DNA from: an uncultured Pseudomonadota bacterium
GTDB taxonomy: Bacteria; Myxococcota_A; UBA9042; CAIXZC01
Direction of reading: 5' to 3'
NCBI GenBank assembly: GCA_937884235.1
Contig: CALGBT010000574.1
Span: 1 to 33,493, forward strand
DNA length: 33,493 bases
Both the position numbers and the translations under genes were made by a program. Below the pieces are notes generated by a model, which was given only the letters and a program-made list of their open reading frames with translations, was not told the origin of the DNA and made no database searches. Position 1 is the first letter of the stretch. Each line of letters opens with the position of its first letter. This document shows, piece by piece, positions 7,699 to 16,881 of this stretch.

Positions 7699-9414
7699 CT
7701 ACCGGTGAGTGGCCAGCACCCCCACCACCTGGTCCTGGATGCGGCGCATGCGGTAGGCTGATGTTTTGGTTTCAGCCATCAGAATGGCGAAGACGACGTA
7801 GCCGCCACCTCGTCGCTCGATGTAGCCGGCGACACTGGAGTGGTAGTCGAGGGTCCCGGTTTTGGCACGCACTGGTCGTTTGACGTTCTTCATGCGGTCC
7901 ATGAGAGTTCCGCTCTTGCCGCCCAGCGGCAGAGCCAACATGTACAACTCACCCCACTCCTTCTGGTTGGCCACTTCGATGAGCAGCCGCACCACCTGAC
8001 CGGCAGATACCCGATTGGCATCGAAGAGACCGGAGCCGTTTTCCAGTTGCAGGCAGCGGTGGTTGAGATGGAAACGGGCGAGGCTCTGGCGGATCACGCG
8101 CAGGCCGCACTTAAACGTCAAGGGGGCACAGCGACCCTCGCCCATGAGCTTGGCAAACTGCTCAGCCACGAAGTTCTTGCTCCACCTCTGCATCCGCCGA
8201 AGATCGGTCTGCAGAGGATCAGAAGCCAGCGTTGCGATGGGCTTCGCCCCCGCCGGTGCGACCTTGGCGATGAGAGTCTTCTGGCGCACCTCGATGCCGC
8301 GGCTACGCAACATATCTCGGGCGAAGCAGGCGGTGAACTGGTCGGGTTGGGGGATGGCCTTGCGTACCAAGACGCCGTTGCTGCTCTTCATGGGAATCTG
8401 GCCGGTGACCTGGACAACAACGTTGCCGCCGGATTCCCGCACCGAGACGGCCAGCTGCTTCTTCTCTTCCACGGTCTCAACGGTGAGAGCGCGGGAATCG
8501 ATCATCACACATGAACTGAACGGTTCCACGGTGACTCGCGGCACCGCATCCGGGTAGTCGCCGGGGAAGATGCGGACGTTGAGATTGCCATCGCACATAC
8601 CCAGGGCGCCGATTTTGGGGCGCCAGTGAGCATCGGATTGCTTCTCTTCGTAGTGTGGCGGCAGAATCTGGTCATCGAAAAAGGTCACATCGTAAAACAG
8701 TTGTTCGACGCAGGTTATGCCCTTGCTCTTGACCGCGTCCACGAGCTTCTTCACGTCCCCTTCGCAGAGTCCGGGGTCCCCGCCCCCCACCAGATAGAGG
8801 TCTGGACACTCCCCCTCCCCCGCAACTACTTCAGTATGCCAGCGGTGGTCGGGGCCAAATCGGGCCAACGCGGCGGCCGCGGTAAAGAGCTTGCTGACGG
8901 AGGCCGGATTGACCTTCAAGTCGGCCTCACGCTGGTAGATCACAGTCCCTTCCGGGTAGGCAACAGCCAGCACCGAGAGCTTGCCGCCAGCCAGGTCTTT
9001 GTTGGCGAGAATCTTGTCTACCCTGCCCTGCAGCACCGGGGGGGCCTCGCCGGGGAAGAACTCCTGGCAGCCGAAGGTCCGCTCCAGGGGTGCGACTGGC
9101 CCCATGGGAACGGGCGGCTGCTCAGCCTGAGCAGGGGTAAGGGGTTCCTCGGGGACAGGTTGATCAGCCTGAGCGGGGACGGGGGAAGCAACCTTTTGAG
9201 AAGACCTCTCGGGAGCAATCTCCGGTGGCACATCCTCAGGTTCGACAACTTCCTCATCATCAATGGGCAAGGGTGGCAAAGGTACCGGCGTCCCTTGGGC
9301 GAAGACCGCCGCGCTGCAGACCAGGCAGAGCCCGGCCAGCCAAGCGGCCAACGCGGTACGCAATAGTCCTGCCATCGGTGTTTTGCATCGGTTCAGGGGC
9401 ATCTCCTCGGCCAA
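7699..9414 (-). CDS. dacB: D-alanyl-D-alanine carboxypeptidase/endopeptidase, PBP4 type (peptidase S13)
   Basis: 571 residues. After a signal peptide (hydrophobic core about 16-38, ending VFAQ) comes a Pro/Glu/Ala-rich linker (about 41-110), then a complete S13 penicillin-binding domain. The three active-site motifs are all present: SVSK (Ser172 nucleophile, Lys175), SKN (412-414) and KTG (518-520). Known enzymes of this family trim or cleave peptidoglycan cross-bridges in the periplasm. The long acidic/proline linker before the catalytic domain is unusual and may position the enzyme away from the membrane. The frame opens with a TTG directly after the stop of the upstream TPR gene, with AAGGA about ten bases before it; an ATG at 9402 is an alternative. 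It is the last gene of the phosphatase/kinase operon. Confidence 0.93.
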   Translation of the reverse strand: MAEEMPLNRCKTPMAGLLRTALAAWLAGLCLVCSAAVFAQGTPVPLPPLPIDDEEVVEPEDVPPEIAPERSSQKVASPVPAQADQPVPEEPLTPAQAEQPPVPMGPVAPLERTFGCQEFFPGEAPPVLQGRVDKILANKDLAGGKLSVLAVAYPEGTVIYQREADLKVNPASVSKLFTAAAALARFGPDHRWHTEVVAGEGECPDLYLVGGGDPGLCEGDVKKLVDAVKSKGITCVEQLFYDVTFFDDQILPPHYEEKQSDAHWRPKIGALGMCDGNLNVRIFPGDYPDAVPRVTVEPFSSCVMIDSRALTVETVEEKKQLAVSVRESGGNVVVQVTGQIPMKSSNGVLVRKAIPQPDQFTACFARDMLRSRGIEVRQKTLIAKVAPAGAKPIATLASDPLQTDLRRMQRWSKNFVAEQFAKLMGEGRCAPLTFKCGLRVIRQSLARFHLNHRCLQLENGSGLFDANRVSAGQVVRLLIEVANQKEWGELYMLALPLGGKSGTLMDRMKNVKRPVRAKTGTLDYHSSVAGYIERRGGGYVVFAILMAETKTSAYRMRRIQDQVVGVLATHR

Positions 9415-11298
9415 CTACTTGTCCTTGGTTTGACGTTCTTCCGCAACACTCTGGTCAATGCGCCCAAAGGCCTCTTTCAGCCACTCCAGGTCCTCTTCAC
9501 CCAGGTCTGGGTGTTTCCGCTCCCGGAGCTGCCTGGCCTTCTCAGCATGCTCATGCGAAACGTAGAAGAAATAGAGCCACGCAATAAGGCGACGACTCCC
9601 CGGCATCCTGGCCAGTCGCTCCTCCAGGAGCTGCTCAGTTTCATCCCAGTACTTCCAGGAAGAGAGAGTTTGTGCCACCTGGTAAACGCGGCGGGGCCAC
9701 TGCTTGCCCAGTTCATCAACAGTTTCCTGTGCCGTAAGTGCGCCCTGGCCACCGGTCTTCTCCAGGGCGAAGCGAGCCAAGGCCAGATCAACCAGGACCT
9801 GAGAATCTTTGGGGTCTCGCTCTCGCAGGCGCATGAGCACTTTTTCGGCAGCGGCAAAGTCACGGGCATCCATGAGCCGTTGCCCGGATAGATTGAGCAA
9901 CTCCACATTGTCCGGGTGGGCGACGAGGGCTGCGGCAAGCCGCTCCCGGGCATCGTCTTCCCCGCCAACGGCTCCGGCCAGCTGCACTGCCATGAGTGCC
10001 AGATCGGCCCGTTGGCGTTCCTTGTAAAGCGTATCCAGCAGGGTCATGGCCTCCTCGCCTTTGCTCTCTGCCAGAAGTAAATCAACCAGGGTGGCAACAT
10101 GTTCCCGGGCAGGGTTGTGAGCGACCTCCAGCCGTAAGGCAGCGATGGCCCCGGGGATGTCTTCTTTCTGCCGTCGCGTTAGCGCCACAACGGCCCAGAG
10201 ACCGGGGAGGTCAGGATTGTCTTCTTGTAGGGTCTTGAGAATCGCGGCGGCCTGGTCACTGCGCCCCAGCAGACCCAGGGTCCGGGCCTTGCCGAGACGC
10301 CCAAAGGTGCTTTCCGGGGCGACCCGCAGGAGACTCTCGTAGGCATCGAGGGCATCGGCGGGGAGCCCTGTTGCGAGGAGCGCATCCCCCAGTAAAAGAT
10401 AGCCGTCCACCGCGGCCCCTGATTGCAATGCCGAGCGCATGTCCTCAATACCAAATTCTGCTGCGTTGTTGCGCACTTTGGCGGCCCCCTGCTGCAGCAG
10501 GACATCCGGGTCATCGTGCAACTCACGGGCCACCGAGAAGAGCCGATAGGTCACCTTGGCTTGCACCGACAGCTGGCCACTGGCGGCAATGAAGTGCGCC
10601 GTAAAGCGCGGAGGCGTAAGACATTGCCAGACAATCCCCGTCGCGGTCTGAGGCAGGGGCGAGTAAACAAGGTTGCGCTGTCCATCGCAGAGCCCATAGC
10701 TGCGTTGCCAGAACGGCTCTGCCGCCAGCACCGGTTCCGGCAGGCAGGGTACCAGATCAAGTTGGGCCGCCTGCGCCGCACCCCAGGCCAGAGCTACTGC
10801 TTCTAGCGGAACGATCTGTAGCTCGCGACCCTCCAGGATTCCCGCCGCGGAGCGAAGACCATCGGGTGGTGCCTGCGGCTGATAGAGAGTACCGTGCTCC
10901 TTGATGACTGCGCCCAGGCGGATGGCCAGCTCAGCCGCGCTCGGAGCGGCGGTCAGGGTGGCGGGCAGGGCCAGGTTATCGGGTACTGGACAGGTGACCC
11001 GCTTCACCGAACAGAAGGAAGCCAGTGGGGCCTCGTTCCCGGTGGTCCCGGTGAGCCACTCCGGCTGTACCTGCCAGAGCACAACCCCCAGGACCACCAC
11101 GGCAACCCCCATGCTCAAGAGCAGCCAGGTAAGCCCGCTCAGGCGCGGCAGCCGCAGGCGGCGAACCTGCGGCACAGCGGTGGGAACCGCCACAACCCCG
11201 ACGCGCCGCAGGCAATGCGGACAGCGCGGAGCCTGGTTCGACAAAGCGTCGAATTCCTGGTTGCAAAGAGTACAGACATGCCGGGTGGGGCTCGTCAT
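9415..11298 (-). CDS. Membrane protein with zinc-ribbon N-terminus and TPR repeats
   Basis: 627 residues. The N-terminus holds a CxxC...CxxC zinc ribbon (CTLC at 9-12 and CPHC near 27-30), followed by a single transmembrane helix (about 56-76, LTWLLLSMGVAVVVLGVVLW), so the ribbon should be cytoplasmic and the rest periplasmic. Residues about 90-240 have several cysteines and no recognised fold. From about 270 to 610 there are many TPR-like helical pairs (GYLLLGDALLATGLPADALDAYESLL, DFAAAEKVLMRLRERDPKDSQ). Such proteins act as scaffolds. It starts two bases after the kinase stop, and its own stop abuts the DD-peptidase start. The context suggests an adaptor between the kinase and a cell-wall enzyme; this is inference. 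Confidence 0.85.
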   Translation of the reverse strand: MTSPTRHVCTLCNQEFDALSNQAPRCPHCLRRVGVVAVPTAVPQVRRLRLPRLSGLTWLLLSMGVAVVVLGVVLWQVQPEWLTGTTGNEAPLASFCSVKRVTCPVPDNLALPATLTAAPSAAELAIRLGAVIKEHGTLYQPQAPPDGLRSAAGILEGRELQIVPLEAVALAWGAAQAAQLDLVPCLPEPVLAAEPFWQRSYGLCDGQRNLVYSPLPQTATGIVWQCLTPPRFTAHFIAASGQLSVQAKVTYRLFSVARELHDDPDVLLQQGAAKVRNNAAEFGIEDMRSALQSGAAVDGYLLLGDALLATGLPADALDAYESLLRVAPESTFGRLGKARTLGLLGRSDQAAAILKTLQEDNPDLPGLWAVVALTRRQKEDIPGAIAALRLEVAHNPAREHVATLVDLLLAESKGEEAMTLLDTLYKERQRADLALMAVQLAGAVGGEDDARERLAAALVAHPDNVELLNLSGQRLMDARDFAAAEKVLMRLRERDPKDSQVLVDLALARFALEKTGGQGALTAQETVDELGKQWPRRVYQVAQTLSSWKYWDETEQLLEERLARMPGSRRLIAWLYFFYVSHEHAEKARQLRERKHPDLGEEDLEWLKEAFGRIDQSVAEERQTKDK

Positions 11299-11300
11299 AG

Positions 11301-13463
11301 CTATCGGGGCTGAAACTCAATAAGCTCGAGCTGATATAGCACAAGCAAAGTGTGATAGAGGCTCGCCTTCAGCTCGTCGGTACTACACTCTCTCAGGACT
11401 TTCCCGAAGCTTCCGGCCCGCTGAACCTGGGCGAAGAGCCGCTGCTCCTTGGAATTCAGGGGCAATGACTGGATGGAAACATACTCGTTCCGCTTCTCTT
11501 TGACCGTGGACCCTTCGTGCTGCTTGAAGAGTTTCTCCAAGTCTGCAGCGGTGGAGAACTTTCGCACCCCTTCGAGCACGTAGCGGAAGACATTGGCATC
11601 CGAGGGAGCCATGTCAATGGGACAGGGTACCCCTTCGTAGAACTCGTACCGCCCTTGCGTCCATGAGAAGACCTGGAGGAACTTCTCACGGAACTGCTGA
11701 TCGAGGAGCCAGTAGAGCTCATGTGGTTTGACAAATCCCATGGAAACAAGAGCATCACCGAGACGGCCGCCAAATTCGCCGGCCCGGGAGAGAGCCTCCT
11801 CCATCTGCTCCTCGGTCACCACCTGCCGGTGGAGGAGGAAGGAGCCGAGTAGTTCCTGCTTCAGGTTGGACGCAATGTGGCGCGGTTTGCCATTGCGGAA
11901 ATAGAACTCCTTCTGGGCGGAACTCATGGTGAAGCGGAGCTTCCCAGAGAGAGAGCGGCTGGACACCTGATAGAATACGCGGACCATTCCGGTACGGGAG
12001 ATGGTACCGGAATATATGGGGGTAACGCCCTTACTCTTGAGGGCCTCATTGGGCGAGAATTTGCGAACGCCGGTAATCTCCCGGACTCGCTGCCAGTCAC
12101 CGCCATCCACGGAGACGAACTCCTCCTCGGAGACGGCTCCGGTCTGCAGCAGATTGACCAGATTGTCAAAGTCAACTGGTCCGAAAACGTAACCGGAGGT
12201 ATTGCGCAGCTTGAACTCATGCCCCTTTAGAGACTCGGACACAGGGGAGTGCTCTTCACCAAACTTGGGAGAGGCGTATTCGCCAAAATCATCTGAACCC
12301 GCCGAGCCACTTGTGAGCGGCGTGACGGTCTCGGCTTGAGCCGTCTCCTCCTGAGGGGGATGAGGTTTGGGGGCTACTGCGGCGCGCCCCTGCCCAACCA
12401 TCTCTTCCATGCGACGAGCTTCTTCCACAGCAGACTTTGGCACCCCTGGGGAGGTTGATGGACGACGTGCAATATCATTGGTGAGTTCAGTGTCAACCAA
12501 CTCTTCGGTGGTCTCTTTGATCAGGGCGGAATTCTGCGCCTCTTCGCCAAAGACACTCTTCATGTAGTCTTCGACCTGCGCGTTATTGACCCGGACCTTC
12601 AGTTCGTAGAGGTACTCCACCAGATCCTCGTGAAACTCCATGGCGGTGCCATATCGTTGTTCTCGATCTGCGGCCAGGGCTTTTCGAAGAATGGTCCTAA
12701 GCTCTTCGCCAATGAAGGGATACTTTTCAAATTTCCGCTCGATACTGGCATCGCGAATATTGATCAGCGTCTCAAGGTCGGAACGGCCGAGGAAGAGCCT
12801 TTTGAGGGTCAGTGATTCAAAGAGCACAATACCCAGGGAGAAGATATCCGAGCGGTGGTCGATCTCCTCGCCCTTGACCTGTTCTGGGGACATGTACCCC
12901 AGTTTCCCCCGCAACACGTGCTTGGAGCCCTTGGTATCCTGAGTCCTGGCCTTGGCCACGCCAAAGTCCATGATCTTGACCGAGCCCCCCCAGGAGACGA
13001 TGATATTTGAAGGGGAGACGTCGCGGTGGATGATGTTGAGAGTATTGCCGTAGATGTCCCGTGCCCGGTGCGCATAGTCCAAGCCCTTGCAGACTTCGGC
13101 GGCAAAGAAGCAGGACATGGTCTGATTGGGCTCGGCCTTGTCCTCAGCCAGCCGCGCCAGGATCTTGAGGAGGTCCTTCCCGTCCACCAACTCCATGGCG
13201 ATGTAGTACTGGTTGTCAATGTGGTCAAGTTCAAAGATCTGGACAACATTGGGATGCTGGAGCACTGAGGTCAGTTTGGCCTCGTCCACGAGCATCTTGA
13301 TGAAAGAGACATTACGGGCATATCCGGGCAGAATCTTCTTAACGACAACTATCTTCTCAAACCCTTCGATGCCGGTAAGGCGGGCCTTGTAGACTTCGGC
13401 CATACCTCCGGCGCCGATCTTCTGAAGTAGTTCGTACTTGCCGAGTACTTGAAGGGGCTTCAT
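11301..13463 (-). CDS. Ser/Thr protein kinase with GYF-like and DUF4388/PATAN-like C-terminal domains
   Basis: 720 residues. The Hanks-type kinase domain (about 9-285) is intact: GAGGMAEVY P-loop (17-25), Lys42, HRDVSPSN (His146-Asp148, Asn153), DFG (166-168) and GYMSPEQ. HRDVSPSN is typical of myxobacterial kinases. A low-complexity linker (about 300-412) leads to a GYF_2-like domain (about 416-462, SGYVFGPVDF and DGGDWQRV). Then follows a DUF4388/PATAN-like region (about 484-610, SGTISRTG, LSGKLRF, YFRNGKPRHIAS, GRYEFYEG). No transmembrane segment is visible, so it is probably cytoplasmic. The start overlaps the lipoprotein stop as ATGA. The PP2C phosphatase two genes upstream is the obvious antagonist. 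Confidence 0.95.
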   Translation of the reverse strand: MKPLQVLGKYELLQKIGAGGMAEVYKARLTGIEGFEKIVVVKKILPGYARNVSFIKMLVDEAKLTSVLQHPNVVQIFELDHIDNQYYIAMELVDGKDLLKILARLAEDKAEPNQTMSCFFAAEVCKGLDYAHRARDIYGNTLNIIHRDVSPSNIIVSWGGSVKIMDFGVAKARTQDTKGSKHVLRGKLGYMSPEQVKGEEIDHRSDIFSLGIVLFESLTLKRLFLGRSDLETLINIRDASIERKFEKYPFIGEELRTILRKALAADREQRYGTAMEFHEDLVEYLYELKVRVNNAQVEDYMKSVFGEEAQNSALIKETTEELVDTELTNDIARRPSTSPGVPKSAVEEARRMEEMVGQGRAAVAPKPHPPQEETAQAETVTPLTSGSAGSDDFGEYASPKFGEEHSPVSESLKGHEFKLRNTSGYVFGPVDFDNLVNLLQTGAVSEEEFVSVDGGDWQRVREITGVRKFSPNEALKSKGVTPIYSGTISRTGMVRVFYQVSSRSLSGKLRFTMSSAQKEFYFRNGKPRHIASNLKQELLGSFLLHRQVVTEEQMEEALSRAGEFGGRLGDALVSMGFVKPHELYWLLDQQFREKFLQVFSWTQGRYEFYEGVPCPIDMAPSDANVFRYVLEGVRKFSTAADLEKLFKQHEGSTVKEKRNEYVSIQSLPLNSKEQRLFAQVQRAGSFGKVLRECSTDELKASLYHTLLVLYQLELIEFQPR

Positions 13464-13687
13464 TCCAGCTCGCTCTCCGGCAGACTACGCATCAACATCA
13501 AGGCACGTTCACAAATTCTGGTCTGGCCCGCGGACCGCTGCTCCAATTCGCGGGATCGGCTGACACAAATTAACGAAGTTTCACCGTGTCTGGCACAGGC
13601 CTTATCTGCCAGCGTCTGGCACGCGTCAGTACACCCTACCGCCCCCGATGTTAGCAGAAGTAACGTGGCGACAACAAGCTTGATCAT
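13460..13687 (-). CDS. Small cysteine-containing lipoprotein
   Basis: 75 residues: MIKLVVATLLLLTSGAVGC is a lipoprotein signal with Cys19, followed by a short mature part with four more cysteines (TDACQ, KACAR, LICVS, RICER) that could form two disulfides. It has no family I recognise. It is real rather than a shadow: it overlaps both neighbours by ATGA (its start inside the phosphatase stop, its stop inside the kinase start), so it is co-translated with them. A periplasmic sensor or anchor for the signalling pair is possible but unproven. Confidence 0.8.
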   Translation of the reverse strand: MIKLVVATLLLLTSGAVGCTDACQTLADKACARHGETSLICVSRSRELEQRSAGQTRICERALMLMRSLPESELE

Positions 13688-14472
13688 TCGCTCTCCTCGA
13701 TTCTCGCCACAACAACAGTCACGTTATCAAGGCCACCGCCGTCCAGAGCCATATCCACCAAACGCCGAGCGATGGCCTCAGGTTCCTCCTCACCCGCAAA
13801 CGCTGCCGCGATATCAGCCTCCTCCACCAGGTCAGACAAACCATCGGAACAGAGCATAATCAGGTCGCCATCTCGGGCAGACTTCATGGCAGTATCAACC
13901 TCAACCTTCTCTTGCAGCCCCAAAGCTCGGACGATTACGTTCTTCAAGGGAAAGGAGGCCGCGTCTTCCGGCCGCAGGAAGTTCATCCGGAGATACTCAT
14001 TGAGGAGCGAATGATCTTCGGTGAGTTGCTGCAACTGACCCCGGCGGAAGCGATAGATCCTCGAATCACCGACATGACCCACGAAGAGGCTGTGCTCAGA
14101 GACCAGGGAGGCAACGATGGTGGTACCCATATTCTCATACTGGGGGTTGCGCTCCGCGGCCACGTAAATGGCCACATTGGCTTCCTCCACGGCCCGTTGC
14201 AGTTTGTATTGCTCAAAGGGGTGATTGCGAGGTACCAGAGAAGCCCGTTTGGCCCGCGTGAATTGCTGCCGGAGCAACCGATTAAGCTCCTCGCTCTCGT
14301 AGAACTGACGCATCGTTTTGACCGCAATAGCAGAGGCCAATTCGCCATACTCATGGCCAGCCATCCCATCGGCAATGACGACGAGTCCACGGTGGCCCAG
14401 CAGCAGATGAGCATCTTCGTTGTTGGTACGAACATAGCCCGGGTGTGTCTCTGCGTGGGTAAGCAGTCTCAT
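13684..14472 (-). CDS. PP2C-family Ser/Thr protein phosphatase
   Basis: 262 residues, the usual size for a bacterial single-domain PP2C (Stp/PrpC type). The metal-binding motifs are present: RTNNEDA (15-21), DGMAGHEYGE (35-44, slightly changed from DGMGGH), GTT, GHVGDSRIYR, LTEDHS, CSDGLSD and DNVTVVV at the C-terminus. The enzyme removes phosphate from Ser/Thr and would reverse the kinase encoded downstream. It is the first gene of a five-gene operon and faces a divergently transcribed radical SAM gene across a gap of 94 bases. Its own ribosome-binding site is weak. Confidence 0.95.
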   Translation of the reverse strand: MRLLTHAETHPGYVRTNNEDAHLLLGHRGLVVIADGMAGHEYGELASAIAVKTMRQFYESEELNRLLRQQFTRAKRASLVPRNHPFEQYKLQRAVEEANVAIYVAAERNPQYENMGTTIVASLVSEHSLFVGHVGDSRIYRFRRGQLQQLTEDHSLLNEYLRMNFLRPEDAASFPLKNVIVRALGLQEKVEVDTAMKSARDGDLIMLCSDGLSDLVEEADIAAAFAGEEEPEAIARRLVDMALDGGGLDNVTVVVARIEESE

Positions 14473-14517
14473 GGCTCGTTAGTCTATCACCGCGGGAGGG
14501 CTAATTCCATCACAAAG

Positions 14518-14547
14518 TTGACCGGCAATCGGCCCTTGACGTATACT
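14518..14547 (+). promoter_or_regulatory. Sigma-70-type promoter for the radical SAM gene
   Basis: TTGACC (14518-14523) and TATACT (14542-14547) are separated by 18 bases. The predicted start of transcription near 14554 leaves a leader of only a dozen bases, which contains the GGAG ribosome-binding site (14555-14558) before the ATG at 14567. Confidence 0.55.
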
Positions 14548-14566
14548 CGCAACCGGAGTTTCTACC

Positions 14567-15493
14567 ATGATTAACATGGAACGGATCCGGCGTCGTTCAA
14601 GAGCGCTAACTGCGGGATTGCCCCAGTGTCTGCAAACGGGGGATGTCGCGGCCTTCAACGTCATCTCGGGCTGCGCCTTCGAATGCCACTACTGCAAATA
14701 TAGGGCCCGCGGCCGAACCCCGCCTGACAAGGTGGTCTTCTACACCCACATCGCCAGTCAACTGGCCGAGGAATTGGATGAGCTTGCGGGCCGCCGGCAG
14801 CTGCCCCGAATGGTACTCTTCAACACCATCTCCGATGCCTTTTTTGGTGATACCAAGGTGGCCGAGGTGGCCCGCGATAGCCTCGCCCATCTCTTCGCCC
14901 ATAAGATCTACGTCAATCTCTCCACCAAGGGCCTGCTGCCACGCCTCCTCTACGATATCGTCGCCCAGAACGCCTCGCTGATCACCGTTACCGGCTCCAT
15001 CGCCGCCCTCAGCGAGAGCTTCCAGCGACTCTTCGAACCCCGCGTTGCAAGTGCGGAAGAACGTCTTGCCCGGCTGCGAGAGCTACATGAACTGCGAGTC
15101 CCCGTCCGGGGCAGGATAGAACCCCTCATTCCCATGGAGAATGACTCGGAAAAAGAGATTGAAACACTGCTCGGTCTTTTTCGCCGTGCGGGAGTCAGGG
15201 AGGTGGTCCTCGCCTATCTCCAACTCGACCGCCCCACCAGAGCGCGCCTGCGCCACAAGCTGGGCGAAGTGCAGATGTCAATGCTCATGCCCTGGTATCG
15301 CGAGCCCGGCGGTGAACCGACGATGCTCGTCGACCGCAAGTACCGCGCCAGAAAATACCTGGAATTCAAAGCTATCGGCCAACGATTGGGGGTCAGAGTG
15401 GTAGTCTGCTCCTGCCGCAACGCAGACATCTACACGGGACGCTGCTTTGTGATGCCGGCCAGGCTGGAGAAGCCCGCCAGGTCGTTGCTGTAG
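14567..15493 (+). CDS. Radical SAM protein of the SplB/COG1533 type with extra C-terminal cysteines
   Basis: 308 residues. The radical SAM [4Fe-4S] motif is CAFECHYC (Cys36, Cys40, Cys43). The following sequence (FNTISDAFF, VNLSTKG, FEPRVASAEERLARL, RIEPLIPMEND) matches the spore-photoproduct-lyase-like group COG1533. Many members of that group are not DNA-repair enzymes, and no sporulation gene is in view, so the substrate is unknown. The C-terminus has three more cysteines (Cys281, Cys283, Cys293 in CSCRNADIYTGRC) that could hold a second cluster or a substrate. The start at 14567 has GGAG eight bases upstream; Met4 (14576) is an alternative. It is transcribed alone and converges on hslU with only 26 bases between the two stops. 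Confidence 0.85.
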   Translation: MINMERIRRRSRALTAGLPQCLQTGDVAAFNVISGCAFECHYCKYRARGRTPPDKVVFYTHIASQLAEELDELAGRRQLPRMVLFNTISDAFFGDTKVAEVARDSLAHLFAHKIYVNLSTKGLLPRLLYDIVAQNASLITVTGSIAALSESFQRLFEPRVASAEERLARLRELHELRVPVRGRIEPLIPMENDSEKEIETLLGLFRRAGVREVVLAYLQLDRPTRARLRHKLGEVQMSMLMPWYREPGGEPTMLVDRKYRARKYLEFKAIGQRLGVRVVVCSCRNADIYTGRCFVMPARLEKPARSLL

Positions 15494-15519
15494 GTGGCGC
15501 CGAGGTCCGCCTGGTGAAG

Positions 15520-16878
15520 CTAGAGAACGTACCTGGAAACGTCTTCGTCTTCGATGATATCTTTGAGCCTGGACTCAACTTCGGCGCGGTTGAAGACAAT
15601 GCGGCTGCCGGCAAGATCAGGCGCTTCGTATGAGAGCTCTTCCAGGAGCTTCTCCAGGATCGTGTGGAGCCGCCTGGCACCAATGTTCTCCATTCTCTCG
15701 TTGGCCATTACAGCCAGCTCGGCGAGGGCATCGATGGCATCATCGGCAAACTCCAATACCACTTGCTCAGTAAATAGCAGGGCGACGTACTGCTTGATGA
15801 GGGAGTTCTCCGGCTCCACCAGAATACGACGGAAATCTTCTGACTCCAGGGCCTTGAGTTCGACGCGAATGGGGAATCTCCCCTGCATCTCCGGAATAAG
15901 ATCGGAGGGCTTGGAGACGTGGAAAGCGCCGGCGGCCACGAAGAGGATGTGGTCGGTACGCACCGGTCCATACTTGGTAGCCACAGTCGTGCCTTCGATA
16001 ATGGGCAGCAGATCTCGCTGCACGCCTTCCCGGGAGATGTCGGGACCATGTCCGCCTTCACGGCCAGCGATCTTGTCCAGTTCGTCGATGAAGACGATAC
16101 CCGTCTGCTCAACCCGTTCACGGGCCTCATCCACAACCTTGTCCTGATCCACCAGGTTGCCCGCCTCTTCCTCCTCGATGAGCCGCAGGGCCTCCTTAAC
16201 TGTCACGTTCTTGTCCTTCTTCTTGCCCGGGAAGAGATTGCCGAACATGTTCTGCATGTTGAGCCCCATTTCCTCCATTCCGGCATTGGAGAAAACTGAC
16301 ATCATGGGCATTGAATTCTTCTGATCTACGGAGATCTCCAGTTTGCGATCATCGAGGAGCCCTTTACGGAGTTGTTCACGCAGCTTCTCCCGGCGCCGAT
16401 TGGCCGTCTCCACCGCGCTGCCATCTTCCACTTCCTCGAAGCTGGGTCGCACGTAGAGTTTGTCCAGGACACGGTTCTCTGCGTTGCGGCGGGCCACGGT
16501 ACGCACGCGCTCTTCTTCCTCCTTCTGCACCATTCCCACGCCAGTCTCCATGAGATCTCGAATCATGGAATCGACGTCCCGGCCGACATAGCCAACCTCA
16601 GTGAACTTGCTGGCTTCCAGCTTGATGAAGGGAAGATTGGCCAGCTTGGCCAGCCGGCGTGCGATCTCGGTTTTGCCGACTCCGGTGGGCCCGATCATGA
16701 TGATATTCTTGGGCATGATCTCTTCCTGTAGATCGCCCGGGACCATCTTGCGACGCCACCGATTGCGCAGCGCGATGGCAACTGCCTTCTTGGCATCTCC
16801 CTGACCGACAATAAAGCGATCAAGGTAGCCGACTATCTCTTTGGGCGTGAGGCTCGCCTCCATGAATGTGGTATCCAT
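15520..16878 (-). CDS. hslU: ATP-dependent protease ATPase subunit HslU
   Basis: 452 residues, the normal length for the family. The N-terminus has [17 protein letters not shown], then Walker A GPTGVGKT (63-70), the pore loop GYVGRDV, an inserted I-domain (about 130-240), Walker [12 protein letters not shown], and the C-terminal tail DVSRYVL that docks into HslV. HslU unfolds proteins and feeds them to the HslV peptidase in the cytoplasm. It starts three bases after the hslV stop, with GGAG overlapping that stop. It lies in the classical xerC-hslV-hslU order. Confidence 0.98.
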   Translation of the reverse strand: MDTTFMEASLTPKEIVGYLDRFIVGQGDAKKAVAIALRNRWRRKMVPGDLQEEIMPKNIIMIGPTGVGKTEIARRLAKLANLPFIKLEASKFTEVGYVGRDVDSMIRDLMETGVGMVQKEEEERVRTVARRNAENRVLDKLYVRPSFEEVEDGSAVETANRRREKLREQLRKGLLDDRKLEISVDQKNSMPMMSVFSNAGMEEMGLNMQNMFGNLFPGKKKDKNVTVKEALRLIEEEEAGNLVDQDKVVDEARERVEQTGIVFIDELDKIAGREGGHGPDISREGVQRDLLPIIEGTTVATKYGPVRTDHILFVAAGAFHVSKPSDLIPEMQGRFPIRVELKALESEDFRRILVEPENSLIKQYVALLFTEQVVLEFADDAIDALAELAVMANERMENIGARRLHTILEKLLEELSYEAPDLAGSRIVFNRAEVESRLKDIIEDEDVSRYVL

Positions 16879-16881
16879 CGT

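Noticed and set aside
15494-15519. Bidirectional terminator between the radical SAM gene and hslU
   Set aside because: Only a four-base GGCG/CGCC pairing near the gap and no T-tract.
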